Positions 1 through 9,174 of a stretch of 64,000 nt of DNA are shown here, one piece after another. The notes under the pieces were generated by a model. That model saw nothing but the letters and a program-made list of their open reading frames with translations. It had not been told where the DNA came from and made no database searches. The stretch covers positions 124,001-188,000 of the forward strand of contig JARGXX010000040.1 in NCBI GenBank assembly GCA_030374765.1. Reading direction: 5' to 3'. Positions within the stretch are counted from its first letter, which is position 1. Each line of letters starts with the position of its first letter. Position numbers and translations under genes: made by a program. This DNA comes from Agarophyton chilense (taxonomy: Eukaryota; Rhodophyta; Florideophyceae; Gracilariales; Gracilariaceae).

Positions 1-216
1 GCCAAAGCGGTTAAAAGAGAACAGCGCATCGCCGAGGAGTCTCGCAAAGAAGCCAGACTTATGGCGAAGAATCGTACGACCATGCTCGAAGATTTTCGCG
101 CAAGTGCTTTGGCTGCTGCCCGTGACAGTATGAGAGCTAATCAAGAGGGAATCCCGAGAGAGGATGTAGCGTCGGCAATTCATTCACGACAGGATCCACA
201 CCGAACTACGGTATAG
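1..216 (+). CDS. C-terminal end of an unknown charged protein (partial)
   Basis: Frame 1 is open from the first base to a TAG at 214-216, giving 71 codons with no start, so the gene begins left of the window. The residues are rich in Lys, Arg, Glu and Ala with no proline in the first 50, which suggests a helical or coiled-coil tail (AKAVKREQRIAEESRKEARL is the first stretch). It ends in a more polar segment. No family is recognised. A retrotransposon Gag or a nuclear protein tail are both possible. Confidence 0.5.
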   Translation, partial: AKAVKREQRIAEESRKEARLMAKNRTTMLEDFRASALAAARDSMRANQEGIPREDVASAIHSRQDPHRTTV

Positions 217-766
217 ATCTACTGCACGTTCGCTGAGATCCAGCCCAATACCTTCAGTCCAGCATCTACCTGTCTGGTTTAATTAGGGCACGACCACTCC
301 CCAGTATCACTTCATTACCCGCCTTGTCGACCTATGGGGAGGGCATCCAGTGCGCTGCACGCCAAAGATGTCTGCGCACGGCGGAGCAGGGAAGGAAGTC
401 CCCCTGGTCAGGGGCTCCCGGTCTGCGCCTAATTGAAAACAATTATGGTTGACTTTCCTTTTTGCTTTTTCTGACGACTTGGAGAATCGCTTCAGCCGTT
501 AATATGCTTCACCTCTGGTGAGTATCGCATCGTCAAAAGCCACACGTTCAGAGTCCAACCGGTCGTCCACGCACATACCTAGCTTACATCCGTCTGTCGA
601 ATCGTCATCCTCTTTTCCGATGGCCTAACACAATGCGCTACTGATTCCGTCTAGCTCTTCTAACAGTCGCGATCGCTGCACTTGCTCCCCCCACTACTGC
701 GTATCTTCGCCATGTGCGCGATCGCGTTGCATCCTGCGGTTCCACGGAAACCCCCAATGGTCGCCC
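217..766. other. Non-coding stretch, nothing recognised
   Basis: There are stop codons in all frames and no convincing promoter, repeat or RNA gene. It separates the 3-prime end of the first gene from the kinase relic. Confidence 0.5.
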
Positions 767-1070
767 TCATCCATTCGCTTCCCTCACGCTTTGCCCATGT
801 GGCAACTTTAAATCACGGTAAACGATGCCGAGGTTGAGGAAATGTTCGATGGAAATTGACCTCGTGGCTACTGTAGAGAAGAACCTACTTGATGGCATCC
901 GTTCGCAATAATTTCCGAAGCGAAAGCGAAAGAAAGACATGCTGCTGAGTGACAACGACAAGGGGCACTTCATGTGAGACGGCTACTTGCACGTGAGGCA
1001 GGTGGCATAGCGCGCGCAGGTGGCCGCGCTGCTCCGCGTCACCAACCACTTCTATACAACCAAGCAATAC
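767..1070 (-). pseudogene. Relic of an AGC-type protein kinase catalytic domain
   Basis: Read on the minus strand, about 870-767 encodes IEHFLNLGIVYRDLKL, which matches the kinase catalytic loop (xLGIVYRDLKPEN in PKA/AKT-like enzymes): HRD-type Arg-Asp and the following Lys are present. The expected Asn and the DFG segment are absent, because the frame runs into unrelated residues and a stop. In a different minus frame at 1,065-980 the residues HLRALCHLP fit the region upstream of the hinge (…LxxLxHP). The pieces lie in different frames and cover only about a third of a kinase domain. I infer a decayed fragment. The loop match is short, so chance similarity is not excluded. Confidence 0.4.
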
Positions 1071-1300
1071 ACGTTACACGATTCGAACAAGGACATTCTT
1101 CCGCACTTTCCGCAACACGCAGAGTTAAGCTCTCTTTCGCGTCGCACGCCCGTTCTTTCGCTCTGCCAGGAAAAAATAAAGTTATCCACACGTGGGATAT
1201 TGTTATTTCAGAGTCTGGTGGCTAACATGGGAAACCTATTTCAAAGGCCCTCATGATGGTGAACAGGTAAGTTTGCTACGTTTTCTGCTCTGCAATCTGG

Positions 1301-1465
1301 ACGGAGATCTGACATATTTTTGGCTGTGGGTGCGAAGCGACAGAAAATTGGAATGACGGAGCAGGAGTCGTTGAGTTTAAGGTGAGTGCGATTGCTACTG
1401 GTGTCTCGCATAGGTTTAGGAAGGATATCTGACATGTTCTTTTTTGCTGCTACGAAGCGACGGAG
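1301..1465 (+). repeat. Two copies of a 45-bp imperfect direct repeat
   Basis: Copy 1 (1301-1345) and copy 2 (1421-1465) share the order GATMTCTGACAT - T-rich run - CTG - CGAAGCGACRGA. A third, more diverged copy lies at 2503-2546. Each is followed within 25-60 bases by a splice-donor-like sequence (AAG|GTGAGT at 1379, AAG|TAAGT near 2580), and one such donor (ACAG|GTAAGT, 1263-1272) precedes copy 1. Whether these are degenerate exons, intron elements or a small repeat family cannot be told from the sequence. Confidence 0.45.
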
Positions 1466-1510
1466 AGGAAAGAATGGGTGGGGAGGGAAACCTCCTTGAG
1501 GGAAGTGACT

Positions 1511-1561
1511 TCGCGAGAGATGTTTCGTGGCGTCAGTACCGCCACGAAACATCTCTCGCGA
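1511..1561. repeat. Perfect 22-bp inverted repeat (hairpin)
   Basis: Arms 1511-1532 and 1540-1561 are exact reverse complements, separated by the 7-base loop TCAGTAC. The arms begin TCGCGAGAGATG. The stem is G+C-rich and would fold strongly in RNA or cruciform DNA. It sits about 110 bases upstream of the first good ATG of the next ORF, so it would be in that gene's leader. No run of T follows, so a Pol III or bacterial-type terminator is not suggested. Confidence 0.8.
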
Positions 1562-1667
1562 CGACCCCTCCCCCCCCGCCCCGCTTCCGCACCCATTGAA
1601 ACTGAAAACGCTATGCCGTGCAGTTCCCTTTCAATCTTTCTTGAAAAAACCGTGTGCACTCGTGCTA

Positions 1668-2270
1668 ATGGAGGACATTTCCGGTGAAGGGAGTTCTACA
1701 ACTTCCTCAAGTTCATGGTGCCAAGCTGGTGGATGCCCAGCCCCCGTCATGAACGCTGAAAGTTTTACTACCGTATGGAGGGTGTTCATGGCAGTCCGCG
1801 ATGCATGCGCCGATTCCAGAGGCCCCGGGGATCCGAAACGCGATGTTACGTCCGACAATTGCGTGGAATACCTGCTACAGAATCGTCGCACCAACGCTTC
1901 GGTCGCTGCATTCTTGGAGAGATTTCTTGGTTCCTCTTACAGAACTTTCAGTGAGGAGGAACTCACAGCCTATATCTGCGGAACTGTGACGGGCCCTAGG
2001 CAATATTTCCGTCAGGTTTATCGGTGTGTGACTTTGTTCCATAAGCAAGACGGTTGGAAAGACAGGCGTTTGCGCGACTTCTACGACTGGAATATCCATT
2101 CAAAGCGGGGTGGTGCGACTAGGTTGATGGAAAGGGTGTTGAAAAACGATTTATTTAAGAGGTTCTACCGCGAAGCAGCTACAAGGAAGAGGGGGGGGGT
2201 AAAGGTTTCGAACCACCCCTTCTACGAGGTTCCAGCAGCTCGTAAACCTCTCTTTGGTGAAGCACATTGA
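1668..2270 (+). CDS. Hypothetical protein, unknown family
   Basis: The ATG at 1668 opens 200 codons ending at a TGA at 2268-2270. An internal ATG at 1749 is an alternative start after a Ser/Thr/Cys-rich leader. The body has regular alternation of charged and hydrophobic residues (SVAAFLERFLGSSY, RQYFRQVYRCVTLFHKQDGW), typical of a folded helical protein, and a basic C-terminus (RKRGGVKV). No domain is recognised. A run of nine G at 2191-2199 lies near the end, and a second frame opens immediately after it and continues to 2469, so the true C-terminus may be in the other frame. The 22-bp hairpin lies upstream. Confidence 0.45.
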   Translation: MEDISGEGSSTTSSSSWCQAGGCPAPVMNAESFTTVWRVFMAVRDACADSRGPGDPKRDVTSDNCVEYLLQNRRTNASVAAFLERFLGSSYRTFSEEELTAYICGTVTGPRQYFRQVYRCVTLFHKQDGWKDRRLRDFYDWNIHSKRGGATRLMERVLKNDLFKRFYREAATRKRGGVKVSNHPFYEVPAARKPLFGEAH

Positions 2271-2469
2271 GCACGTGCGTTCAAGTCGGGCAACCAAACG
2301 ACGGAAGGTTAGGGGAAAAAGAGTGAAGGTGGTGAAGTATGTCGAAAGCTTCACATTCTATAATCGCTCTCACGGTAAGCGCATGGCGTACTGTATACAG
2401 CAAGTTTACAAGGTCTGGGGTGTGTTTGCTTCCGTGCTGGGCTTCCGCGACGCGGTGCTGCAGAGATGA
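2254..2469 (+). CDS. Overlapping second frame, possible C-terminal continuation
   Basis: This frame is open from just after the G9 run (about 2203) to a TGA at 2467-2469. The residues are basic and look protein-like (RSSRATKRRKVRGKRVKVVK, then AYCIQQVYKVWGVFASVLGF), with a nuclear-localisation-like cluster. It has no ATG of its own at its start. It could be the real end of the upstream protein reached through a frameshift or through a small intron (donor-like GGGTAAAG at 2197-2204, acceptor-like CATTGAG near 2270). It is unrecognised. Confidence 0.3.
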   Translation: MVKHIEHVRSSRATKRRKVRGKRVKVVKYVESFTFYNRSHGKRMAYCIQQVYKVWGVFASVLGFRDAVLQR

Positions 2470-3394
2470 ATGAGGTGCTGATGTAGTTCTGCTTTGTTTT
2501 TGACGGAGATTTGACTTTTTCTGTTTATTGATGCGAATGGAGAAGCGTGGGGGCCAAACAGCGAGCAGAAGTTTGGAACAAGTAAGTTCGAGGATATGGA
2601 AGGCCTTTTAAATGAAGCGAGGAATAGGGATCTAACTTGTTATGTCATTTGCATGCTGTCTATCTAATTATGTAGGGAAATGTGATGGACGAAGAGGAAG
2701 CGCTTTGAAAGGTTCTTGTCGAGTTGTCTAGGGACAGCATTCCTGTCTGAACCGTCGGTCTTCGGAGAATGGAGGCGCAGATCAGTTTGCGTCGCGCTTA
2801 GCGAGAAGTTAAGTGAAGCGCGACGATCGGGCGAGGAGAAGCGATCAGCGATCGGGCGAGGCGCAGTGATTGGCAATCGGGCAGGCGACAGGACGGGAAA
2901 CCAGTCTCCAGATATGAAATGGTGTTTTCATATTTCACATTCGGAGACCCGCTTTCGGTCGAGTCGCTCGAGCGTTCGGAGTGCTGACGCTATCGCTGTA
3001 TTACGCACCAACGATTAGGGTGATTGGAGGGCATTTAGGTGAATGGGCGGTGCATTTGAACGGTTCATACTAGCCAGGATACTTGTGCGATATGAAATAT
3101 CTCGCGCTAGGTAAGATTCGATATTCCTTTCATTGTCGGTAGAATTCGTGATCTAGGATGAATGATTTCTGAAAGATATCGCCCAAGTTCTCTTTCATTA
3201 TTGGTAGAATTCCCATGCTATTGTTAACGTTTGCTAGTTTTCTACATTCACCTCAACATTCACTTGAACTCTTATTTTGCGCTAGATATTCTAGCATCAA
3301 AATTCTGCGAATTTTTGAATGCTAACCATAGACATTCTAGCACACCCAAACTAGAAATCTAGCAGTCAATACTAGCTTTCCGAAAACACAGACG
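2470..3394. other. Intergenic, small repeats only
   Basis: It holds the third 45-bp repeat copy, a short CGATCGGGCGAG tandem at 2822-2860, an imperfect 17-bp inverted repeat around 2904-2947 (GTCTCC … GGAGAC ends), a 21-bp direct repeat at 3127-3147 and 3192-3212 (19/21 identical), and a cluster of CTAG sites at 3100-3380. An ORF at 2716-3018 uses these repeats and has no ATG-independent support, so I do not call it a gene. From about 3300 there is weak similarity to 37,210-37,285, so the segmental duplication may begin slightly earlier than called. Confidence 0.4.
2503..2546 (+). repeat. Third copy of the 45-bp direct repeat
   Basis: The order ACGGAGATTTGACTTTTT then TGATGCGAATGGAGAAGCG follows the same plan as the copies at 1301 and 1421, with more mismatches. 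It lies just after the unknown ORF pair ending at 2469. Confidence 0.35.
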
Positions 3395-3485
3395 AATACG
3401 TGGTCCAAGTGAAGTTCCATGCCTATTCTTACCGTTTCAATCTACGCACCTGATGACCTGCTACCCCGTACCGAGAGGCTATTAG

Positions 3486-3869
3486 TTGTTCAGAAAAGTC
3501 CAACATATAGACATCTTTTGTTTTAGTAGAAAGGATGGAATGTCGTGCGTATCAAATACGCAATTCAGTACGGCGTACACTTTTCCGTACACCCGCCATC
3601 AGCATTACACAGAAGTTGACATAGCAAATCGCTCCATCACTACGACTTCACGCCATTTTGTTCGATCACTGGACTATGGAATAATACTTTATAGAGATTC
3701 CCATTTCGGAACAAAAATCTGCGGCACGAAATCATTGGAATTCCATACCACAGGGAAAAAAGTTGCAACTAAAACTGGAGACGAGATTATTCAAGGACTG
3801 TACTATCAGCATACAGGAACAAATGAACCGGATCATTTCACGACATCAAAGCCCCATGGAACAGAATAA
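3486..3869 (+). CDS. Hypothetical ORF, intact only in copy 1
   Basis: The frame is open for 127 codons from a TTG (first ATG 18 codons later), ending at a TAA at 3867-3869. The residues are polar and Thr/His-rich (TTGKKVATKTGDEIIQG). The homologous stretch in copy 2 (37,841-38,229) is about 90% identical but carries frameshifts and stops, so there is no sign of selection for this frame. It lies at the outer end of the duplication, next to the gypsy relic. The function is unknown and it may be non-coding. Confidence 0.25.
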   Translation: MFRKVQHIDIFCFSRKDGMSCVSNTQFSTAYTFPYTRHQHYTEVDIANRSITTTSRHFVRSLDYGIILYRDSHFGTKICGTKSLEFHTTGKKVATKTGDEIIQGLYYQHTGTNEPDHFTTSKPHGTE

Positions 3870-4998
3870 TTAACTTCTCAGATCAATTTCAGACACTCTG
3901 AGAAGGCCAGTGACCCTTAATCTGGCGGAGAGTAGTTCTAAATACAGTCAAACAACAACTATGACACTTTCTCAAGGTCATCCATAATGGGATGGTATTA
4001 ATTTTGACATGTGCTTTTATCTATTTGGAGACTTCTTGCATACTCCTTAAAATTGCCTCTCTGTTTCATGAGAGCAGGTGAGAATTAATTCGCTTTCTTG
4101 ATTGATGAATCGCTTCTTTGTGTAAATTAATGAAAATCCGTAGGAAATGTAATATTAAACTTCCCAAACGGAGCTGAAAGAACCCCTTGATACAAAATAG
4201 TTGCTGCTACGCCCACACTTTGTACTAATCGTCGGTTAAACCTCAGACTTGCGCCTGCAAAACTGTCAACATCTGCCCGAGGTAAGTGGGCTTTGGGAAT
4301 TGATGACAACAGAGCTCTAAAAATCACATTATCAGAACTCAAATGCTAGGGCTTCTCCTTCCGTACAGAAGTTCAAACTGTCCTTCAACCAAAGTTTTCC
4401 TACTTTGAGTTGGGGCGCTTTCGAGCACTTCCTATGCGTCTATCAGGCACTAGATTCCGTCTTCCGCCCACTCGGTTCAATGTAGGAAGCGCAATTCCAT
4501 TTTGGACATTTACTACTTCAGCATGTTCAAGAATTTCTCTCTCGTGTATATGATCGTCAGGAAAGTGATCAATAACTTCGTTGGCGATTAAATGGCTATA
4601 AAATTGCGTATTAGATCTTGAGGCACGCTATGGAGAACTTTGGTGTTGTTGACGTGTCGCGATTTGCGCTCATCGCACCTGACGCAAAAGGTTGGGCACC
4701 AAGAGGAGTTCCGCGCTGTGTCGGATGCCCCCAGACTCTTTGACGAAGTCTGGTATTCTTTACTATATAGTAGTCTCTGGTGCTCCAAGAACAGCTCGTG
4801 GGTTGCGCTTCTAGATTTTCTATGATGCGTGCGCTGCGTAGATGTCGCTGTCATCCAGCAGCTGTCTACTTCGAGGTCCTACGCAGTCCAAGCGCCTGCA
4901 TCTCAATCCCGACTGCAGTCCACTCTGGGCTGCAGTTGCGCTATTTCATCCCAGTTTCGCAGCACTCCGATTTGTGGTGCACCTACGCATCCCAGATG
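3870..4998. other. Degenerate sequence between the flank and the gypsy relic
   Basis: Copy 2 has the same sequence at 38,230-39,417. The only frame partly kept in both copies is on the minus strand at 4588-4854 and 38,834-39,103. It contains a Cys-rich patch (SWCPTFCVRCDER in copy 1) and lies directly downstream of the integrase chromodomain, so it may be the 3-prime tail of the gypsy element. No LTR is recognisable here. Confidence 0.4.
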
Positions 4999-5640
4999 TG
5001 CTCGTGGGTGGTCAACAGTCCCCTTATGACCAAAATTTCGAAAGGAATATGGAAGGGTGGTCATAAAAACTTGACCGGTCTCTTTTGTCGTGTTGTACCG
5101 TCCTTCCTGACTTGTTCCGGATATTCTTCTACCAAGTCTGGTACATCGTGTTGTAGCCTTTCCAATAAGACCCAGTAAGTTTCGCTGCCTTCAAAGCCTT
5201 TCTATTTTACCAAGATGTCCAATACACCGTCTTCCTTTATGATATTCTGGAAATTTCCGAACACCAGTAGCTCGTTCTCTTGATAATAAAGGAGATTTAG
5301 AAGGTCTTCGGTTATTTGAAAATTCTTGTTTCGGGAAAACTTTAACCGACGGCCTTGCACTAGTTCCTTCTTTCCTGTAAGCAACTATTCTTTTTCGGAG
5401 ATGTATTCACCATTGCAGCTTGTCACTCGATATGGACCTGTTCATTATAGCGAGAGTTTCCTTTTCATTTTCTTCTGTAGCAATTCTTTCAACACAAAGC
5501 CCCTCTCAGAAAATGTCACCTTGCGTACTCCCGTTTTCTTCTTGGGTGATTCTACCGCTGCTTTTCGTTTCCCGTTAGAAGCTGTGGCGATTTCCCGGTG
5601 CATGCGCTTCATTGCTTCTCTGCACCGGTCGAATTATCGC
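4999..5640 (-). pseudogene. Gypsy integrase C-terminal part with chromodomain, copy A
   Basis: The minus frame encodes the integrase C-terminal segment (GKKELVQGRRLKFSRNKNF, then YYQENELLVF) followed by a chromodomain (ILVK*KGFEGSETYWV). The third aromatic-cage Trp codon region carries TAG where copy B has TGG, so the chromodomain is cut at its first strand. In chromoviruses this domain reads histone marks to direct insertion. Sequence upstream of 5400 is out of frame. Confidence 0.65.
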
Positions 5641-6306
5641 AATTTCCTAATCTGTGCCTCGGTGATGGACACAATTTCCAACTCTCCTTTGCGTTCAGTG
5701 AGTCCGGCGAACGGGCCGTCCTGCTTCAGCCCGATAAATACTTCGAGTGGACATTGATTCTTCAATCGCTTCAACGGGGAGTTCTTCAGTGCTGACTGCA
5801 CCAGTGACATCACCCTGGGCCATGAGGCGAATGGAAGCTGAAACTCTGACAGTAGTGCTATTGCCGCTTTTGCTAGCTCTCTGCACACTACCTCGAATAT
5901 ACCGTTGCTCCACGGTGCGTAGGCCAGGGTTTAATGATGCTGAGTGTGCAAATGATCCTTGAGACTACGTGTCACTTTGTTCTTAGAATGACTGGCTTGA
6001 TATGAGACCCATATCCTCGAAGTTCAGAAGGCGGCGAACCATTCTGTAAACAGTTCAGAGGTTACTTCAGCCGTTGCTTCGGTTGTAATTTCGAGTTATA
6101 GATAGACGAAGAAATCGTCTTTGATCACCAGAACGTAGATGTGATGTTTTTCTCCGTTTCAAATATAGCAGTAGTCGAAATGGATTACTTCGTCGGGTTA
6201 CGTTGCGTAGATTGCAAACCCCAACAGGCCTGGGCACGATAAATCTTGGCCAAATATGGAGGCAGTGAATACAGGATGCCACGAAGTCGTTCACATCTTT
6301 GTCCAT
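5634..6306 (-). pseudogene. Gypsy integrase zinc-binding and catalytic core, copy A
   Basis: The minus strand holds the second half of the HHCC zinc finger (ASCIHC), then a frameshifted core. The catalytic Glu region is readable as PWSNGIFEVVCREL, keeping Glu, and continues through ALLSEFQLPFASWP. Core frames change near 6,270 and again before 5,900. The matching region of copy B is in one frame for longer and shows the first Asp. Confidence 0.6.
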
Positions 6307-6599
6307 ACAGTCTCACCAAGAGTGTGTCTCGATGTTTGCCTTTTTCACTTCCTTTGCTCGGTGTCCTGTGGATCTGGTGTGTGCTGCGATTAAAACTCTT
6401 AGCTTACACAGTGTGTCTGACTTCGGTACCCATATAAGCCCTCAAATGTTTTGCAAAATGCCTTTGTTCTGCTTGAAACTGCTGGGTGGCTTCTCGGGAC
6501 TGCTACTTTGTGTGTTCTCCAGGTTTTTGAGTTTGGGCCAGTCGAGTTTCGGCTTCAGTTCGGGGCTTATTGGCGCCATGAGAACAGTCTTGCATGCCC

Positions 6600-7200
6600 T
6601 TAGAATGGCTACTTTGAAAATTTCAGGACTTTTTAAGGCCCAACGTGTCATAATATCCGCCTAAACATTCCGTTCCTCCGGTAGATGCTGTATGATATAA
6701 CTGAAACGATTGAGCTTCAATGCCCACCTCATCAGCTTGCTGGGCGGGTGGCGTGGTGTGCCGGTGGTTCAATTGGGTCGTCTTTCGTGTCTCTGTAGGA
6801 TACACCACTGTAGTTACCCTTCTCAGTAGGTACACCGAGGCGGCTGATACGCATACCGTTAATCGCCGGACCGACCTTCTCGAGGTGGTCGTCTAGGTTG
6901 AATTCTATCGCATTGAGCAGGGGCCGTCCAAGAATCACCCGTTTCATACTCTGATCCGTAATGAAGAACTCTACTCCATGCGGAAGTATAGATATCTTCT
7001 TCCTGGGCAGGGTTATTACCAGCGGCACCGTCCCGCTTTACTTTGATGTGAACATCATTAGGGCTTCTCCAGTGCCCCTCAAGAGCAGTCTCGAGTTCGA
7101 TGGATTCAGGGATATCGATGACTTCCAAGTTGCTTCCCGCAATGATTTGCTTCATCAAGTCTTTTGATATAGCACTGTAGTCGGCGCCAGAGTCTCCAAT
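6600..7200 (-). pseudogene. Gypsy aspartic protease joined to an RNase H remnant, copy A
   Basis: From about 7190 leftwards the minus strand encodes a retroviral-type protease; the Asp-Ser-Gly-Ala region lies just upstream of LMKQIIAGSNLEV, and the later strand is VILGRPLLNAIEFNLDDHL-like. After a short tail ending near 6,732 the frame changes and gives KLMRWALKLNRFSYIIQHLP, the typical end of RNase H plus connection. The 700-800 codons normally between them, including RT, are gone. A TAG interrupts the remnant near 6,664. Confidence 0.65.
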
Positions 7201-7224
7201 CGCGTCTGCTGCAACTCGATCGTC

Positions 7225-7633
7225 GATTAAAATGTTTTACCTTTCATTGCTGCTCGGATGGCTTGATAAACAAGCGACTTCGATGCTCCTCTTCCCCCGC
7301 TTTTCTGCGAAGAAATAGTCCAGGAGCTGCTTCCGTTCGTCAGCGGAGGTAATACTACAGTATTGAATTCGGTGCTTTTTGTCGCACTTCCTGTTCAGGC
7401 AAGGCCTCGTCCACACAGTACCGTCTGCGGCGGTTTTCTGTGCTCCTTAATTCGAAGAATCTCGTTTCGAACGTTTGAGACTGCGCTCTATATATTCGGG
7501 TTCACTCTTCTTCGAAACGTTTCCTCCGTCGCGCTCGTGTCTTCGCTTTATCTGCGCTCGTGCAGTTTCGCCGTTATTCACTTCGATGGGAAGAGAGCTG
7601 GCGCGTTTCATAAAATAGGATATGCTTGCCTTT
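7225..7633 (-). pseudogene. Gypsy Gag nucleocapsid remnant, copy A
   Basis: The minus strand encodes a basic/acidic linker and a zinc knuckle of the form CX4CX3HX4C (CLNRKCDKKHRIQYC near 7,415-7,371). This knuckle spacing differs from the common CX2CX4HX4C. No capsid domain is found upstream, because the sequence runs directly into the 446-bp LTR-like repeat. Confidence 0.6.
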
Positions 7634-8078
7634 TGTAACGCAATGACGCGTGGGTCAGCGTACGGGTCTCGACCGGTGGTAGCGTGGTAGAGCGAATCCT
7701 AAGGTTCGAATTCTTAACGGCGGCACTCCCAGAGCACTCGGTGCAATTTCTGGCGTTTACAGCGTAGTCCTACAGGTCGGTGCTACAGAAACCATGGCTT
7801 GAAGACCAAAGGGTGGAACTAATATAGCAAAGGGGGTTATTTAGTACCCTAACGGTGCCTACCTTACTCTAAGGGAGAAGCATCGCTCGAGCCAAGAAGA
7901 TAGTACTGGCGAGGGGCTGAGATCTCCCTGGCTCTGTAATGCTAATCTATGAAACTAATTAAAATAAACAAATAATCTGCCTGAGTCCAGATGAGATCGG
8001 CCAGTCCACGTGGCGTCTGTAAGATCCCTCAGGGCCCGGCGGCTTACAAGGCTCAACCGTTATCGTCGCTTCTTCACA
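7634..8078. repeat. 446-bp LTR-like dispersed repeat, copy A
   Basis: It starts TGTAACGCAATGAC and ends GTCGCTTCTTCACA, so it has TG…CA ends. Copies B (41,934-42,379) and C (35,224-35,669) have the same length within one base and roughly 85-90% identity. Copy C is isolated and looks like a solo LTR. It contains GGTAGCGTGGTAGAGCG and GGTTCGAATTC, which resemble Pol III A and B boxes, but they are too close together for a tRNA. No clear target duplication is seen here. Confidence 0.65.
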
Positions 8079-8510
8079 TATCTCCCTCCTTAGGATTCGG
8101 CCGTTACGGAGAAATCAAGATGGACTCATGAATGACTCAGTGGACGCGAGCACTTCGTTGCTCCCGGTACCATTGGGTGTGACGGGACGTCGCGTGGTCA
8201 TCGCCTACGGGGAGGCGTGGAATGGTGAGCTGACTATTGGTGCCGAAGGAAAATTAATTTGCCTAAGGACTGAAACTCCCGCGCGCCGTAGACATTGGCC
8301 ATAGATAGAACGCCGGCGTATTCCTCGTGGCGCGGTATCGCGGTGGTCCCTTGGCTTATTCTCCCCTGACGGTCATTGGAGCCGTCCTTAGTCTCCGCTC
8401 TTTCTTTGGCGACCATCCGCGCTTCATCCACCGTGGTTTACGCCTGTCAGTACGCTCAGGTCAATTCCATTCTTCTTCTCATAGTAGTAATTTTTCATTG
8501 GTCGCGCGCG
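8079..8510. other. Spacer between LTR-like repeat and plus-strand ORF
   Basis: It is conserved with copy B (42,380-42,811) at about 90%. No gene is called. Plus-strand ORFs in it (for example 8,327-8,530) are not kept between copies. Confidence 0.4.
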
Positions 8511-9002
8511 ATGCCGAACTCGCCTTATAAGCCCGTTGGATACACCATTCTCCCTCCAGACTATGTCGCTTCCGTCGGCTTTCCTATCTATTTCCTGGCT
8601 GAGCAGCCTGTGGGCAGCGGCACCATGGCTTCGAAAAACCAAACGGAGAGCTCCTCAAAATACCAAGTGGCTTACGAACGTCCCAGGGACCGCTGTGACC
8701 ATACAATGGGACGGAATCAGCGGGTAGTGCATCATGCCATTCTTCCGTACTCTGTGAAAGAATACCAAAGGTTCTGTCATATGTATCTAGACGCCCGAAG
8801 GTTTGCCAAGATACCCGATTTCCGGAAGGGTTGCAAGAACGCGCCCAGCGTCTCGTTGTATAATAGATGGCTGTATTTTCCTGTGGATCCGCGTTCGCCG
8901 ACGCGATGTCGAACTCTAATTCAAGCCGACATGCCGTACGTTCGCAGCGGGGAAGAAGCCGAATACCAGTTCAAGGTGAACAAACTTCTTTTGGACCTAT
9001 AA
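8511..9002 (+). CDS. Unknown 163-residue protein of the duplicated element
   Basis: ATG at 8511, TAA at 9000-9002. The product is rich in Tyr, Pro, Arg and Val (YKPVGYTILPPDYVASVG; later RTLIQADMPYVRSGEEAEYQ). Copy B keeps the same length of 164 codons (42,812-43,303) but has several stops. It lies on the strand opposite to the gypsy relic genes and next to the LTR-like repeat, which suggests a retroelement-associated accessory or Gag-like protein rather than a host gene. No domain is recognised. Confidence 0.4.
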   Translation: MPNSPYKPVGYTILPPDYVASVGFPIYFLAEQPVGSGTMASKNQTESSSKYQVAYERPRDRCDHTMGRNQRVVHHAILPYSVKEYQRFCHMYLDARRFAKIPDFRKGCKNAPSVSLYNRWLYFPVDPRSPTRCRTLIQADMPYVRSGEEAEYQFKVNKLLLDL

Positions 9003-9174
9003 ACGGAGTTCATATTGCTTTATATGCGATTTTCTCCAGGGGGTCACGATCGTTTTGCGATTATATGCTTCCGGCAGCCGTATGACCGCCTGTTTTTGGG
9101 TTTCCAATATGGTGTATCGGAACGACATACACGAGTCCGATGGTCGTTCGCGTCAATCCTTAGGGTTCTTCTTT

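Larger units (their letters stand above)
4999..7633 (-). mobile_element. Decayed Ty3/gypsy chromovirus without reverse transcriptase, copy A
   Basis: Minus-strand order: Gag nucleocapsid, aspartic protease, last part of RNase H, integrase, chromodomain. The RT domain and most of RNase H are missing: the protease C-terminus is joined within about 40 bases to an RNase H C-terminal segment. Copy B at 39,418-41,949 has the same junction. No paired LTRs are recognised at its ends. At its 5-prime side it abuts a 446-bp TG…CA repeat. Many stops and frameshifts make it inactive. Because A and B lie in one segmental duplication, the shared deletion shows only that it predates that duplication. Confidence 0.8.

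Noticed and set aside
2716..3018. 100-codon ORF built on CGATCGGGCGAG repeats
   Set aside because: Low-complexity content and no support beyond openness.
7680..7720. A tRNA gene (A- and B-box-like sequences)
   Set aside because: The two boxes are only a few bases apart, and no cloverleaf or acceptor stem can be drawn.
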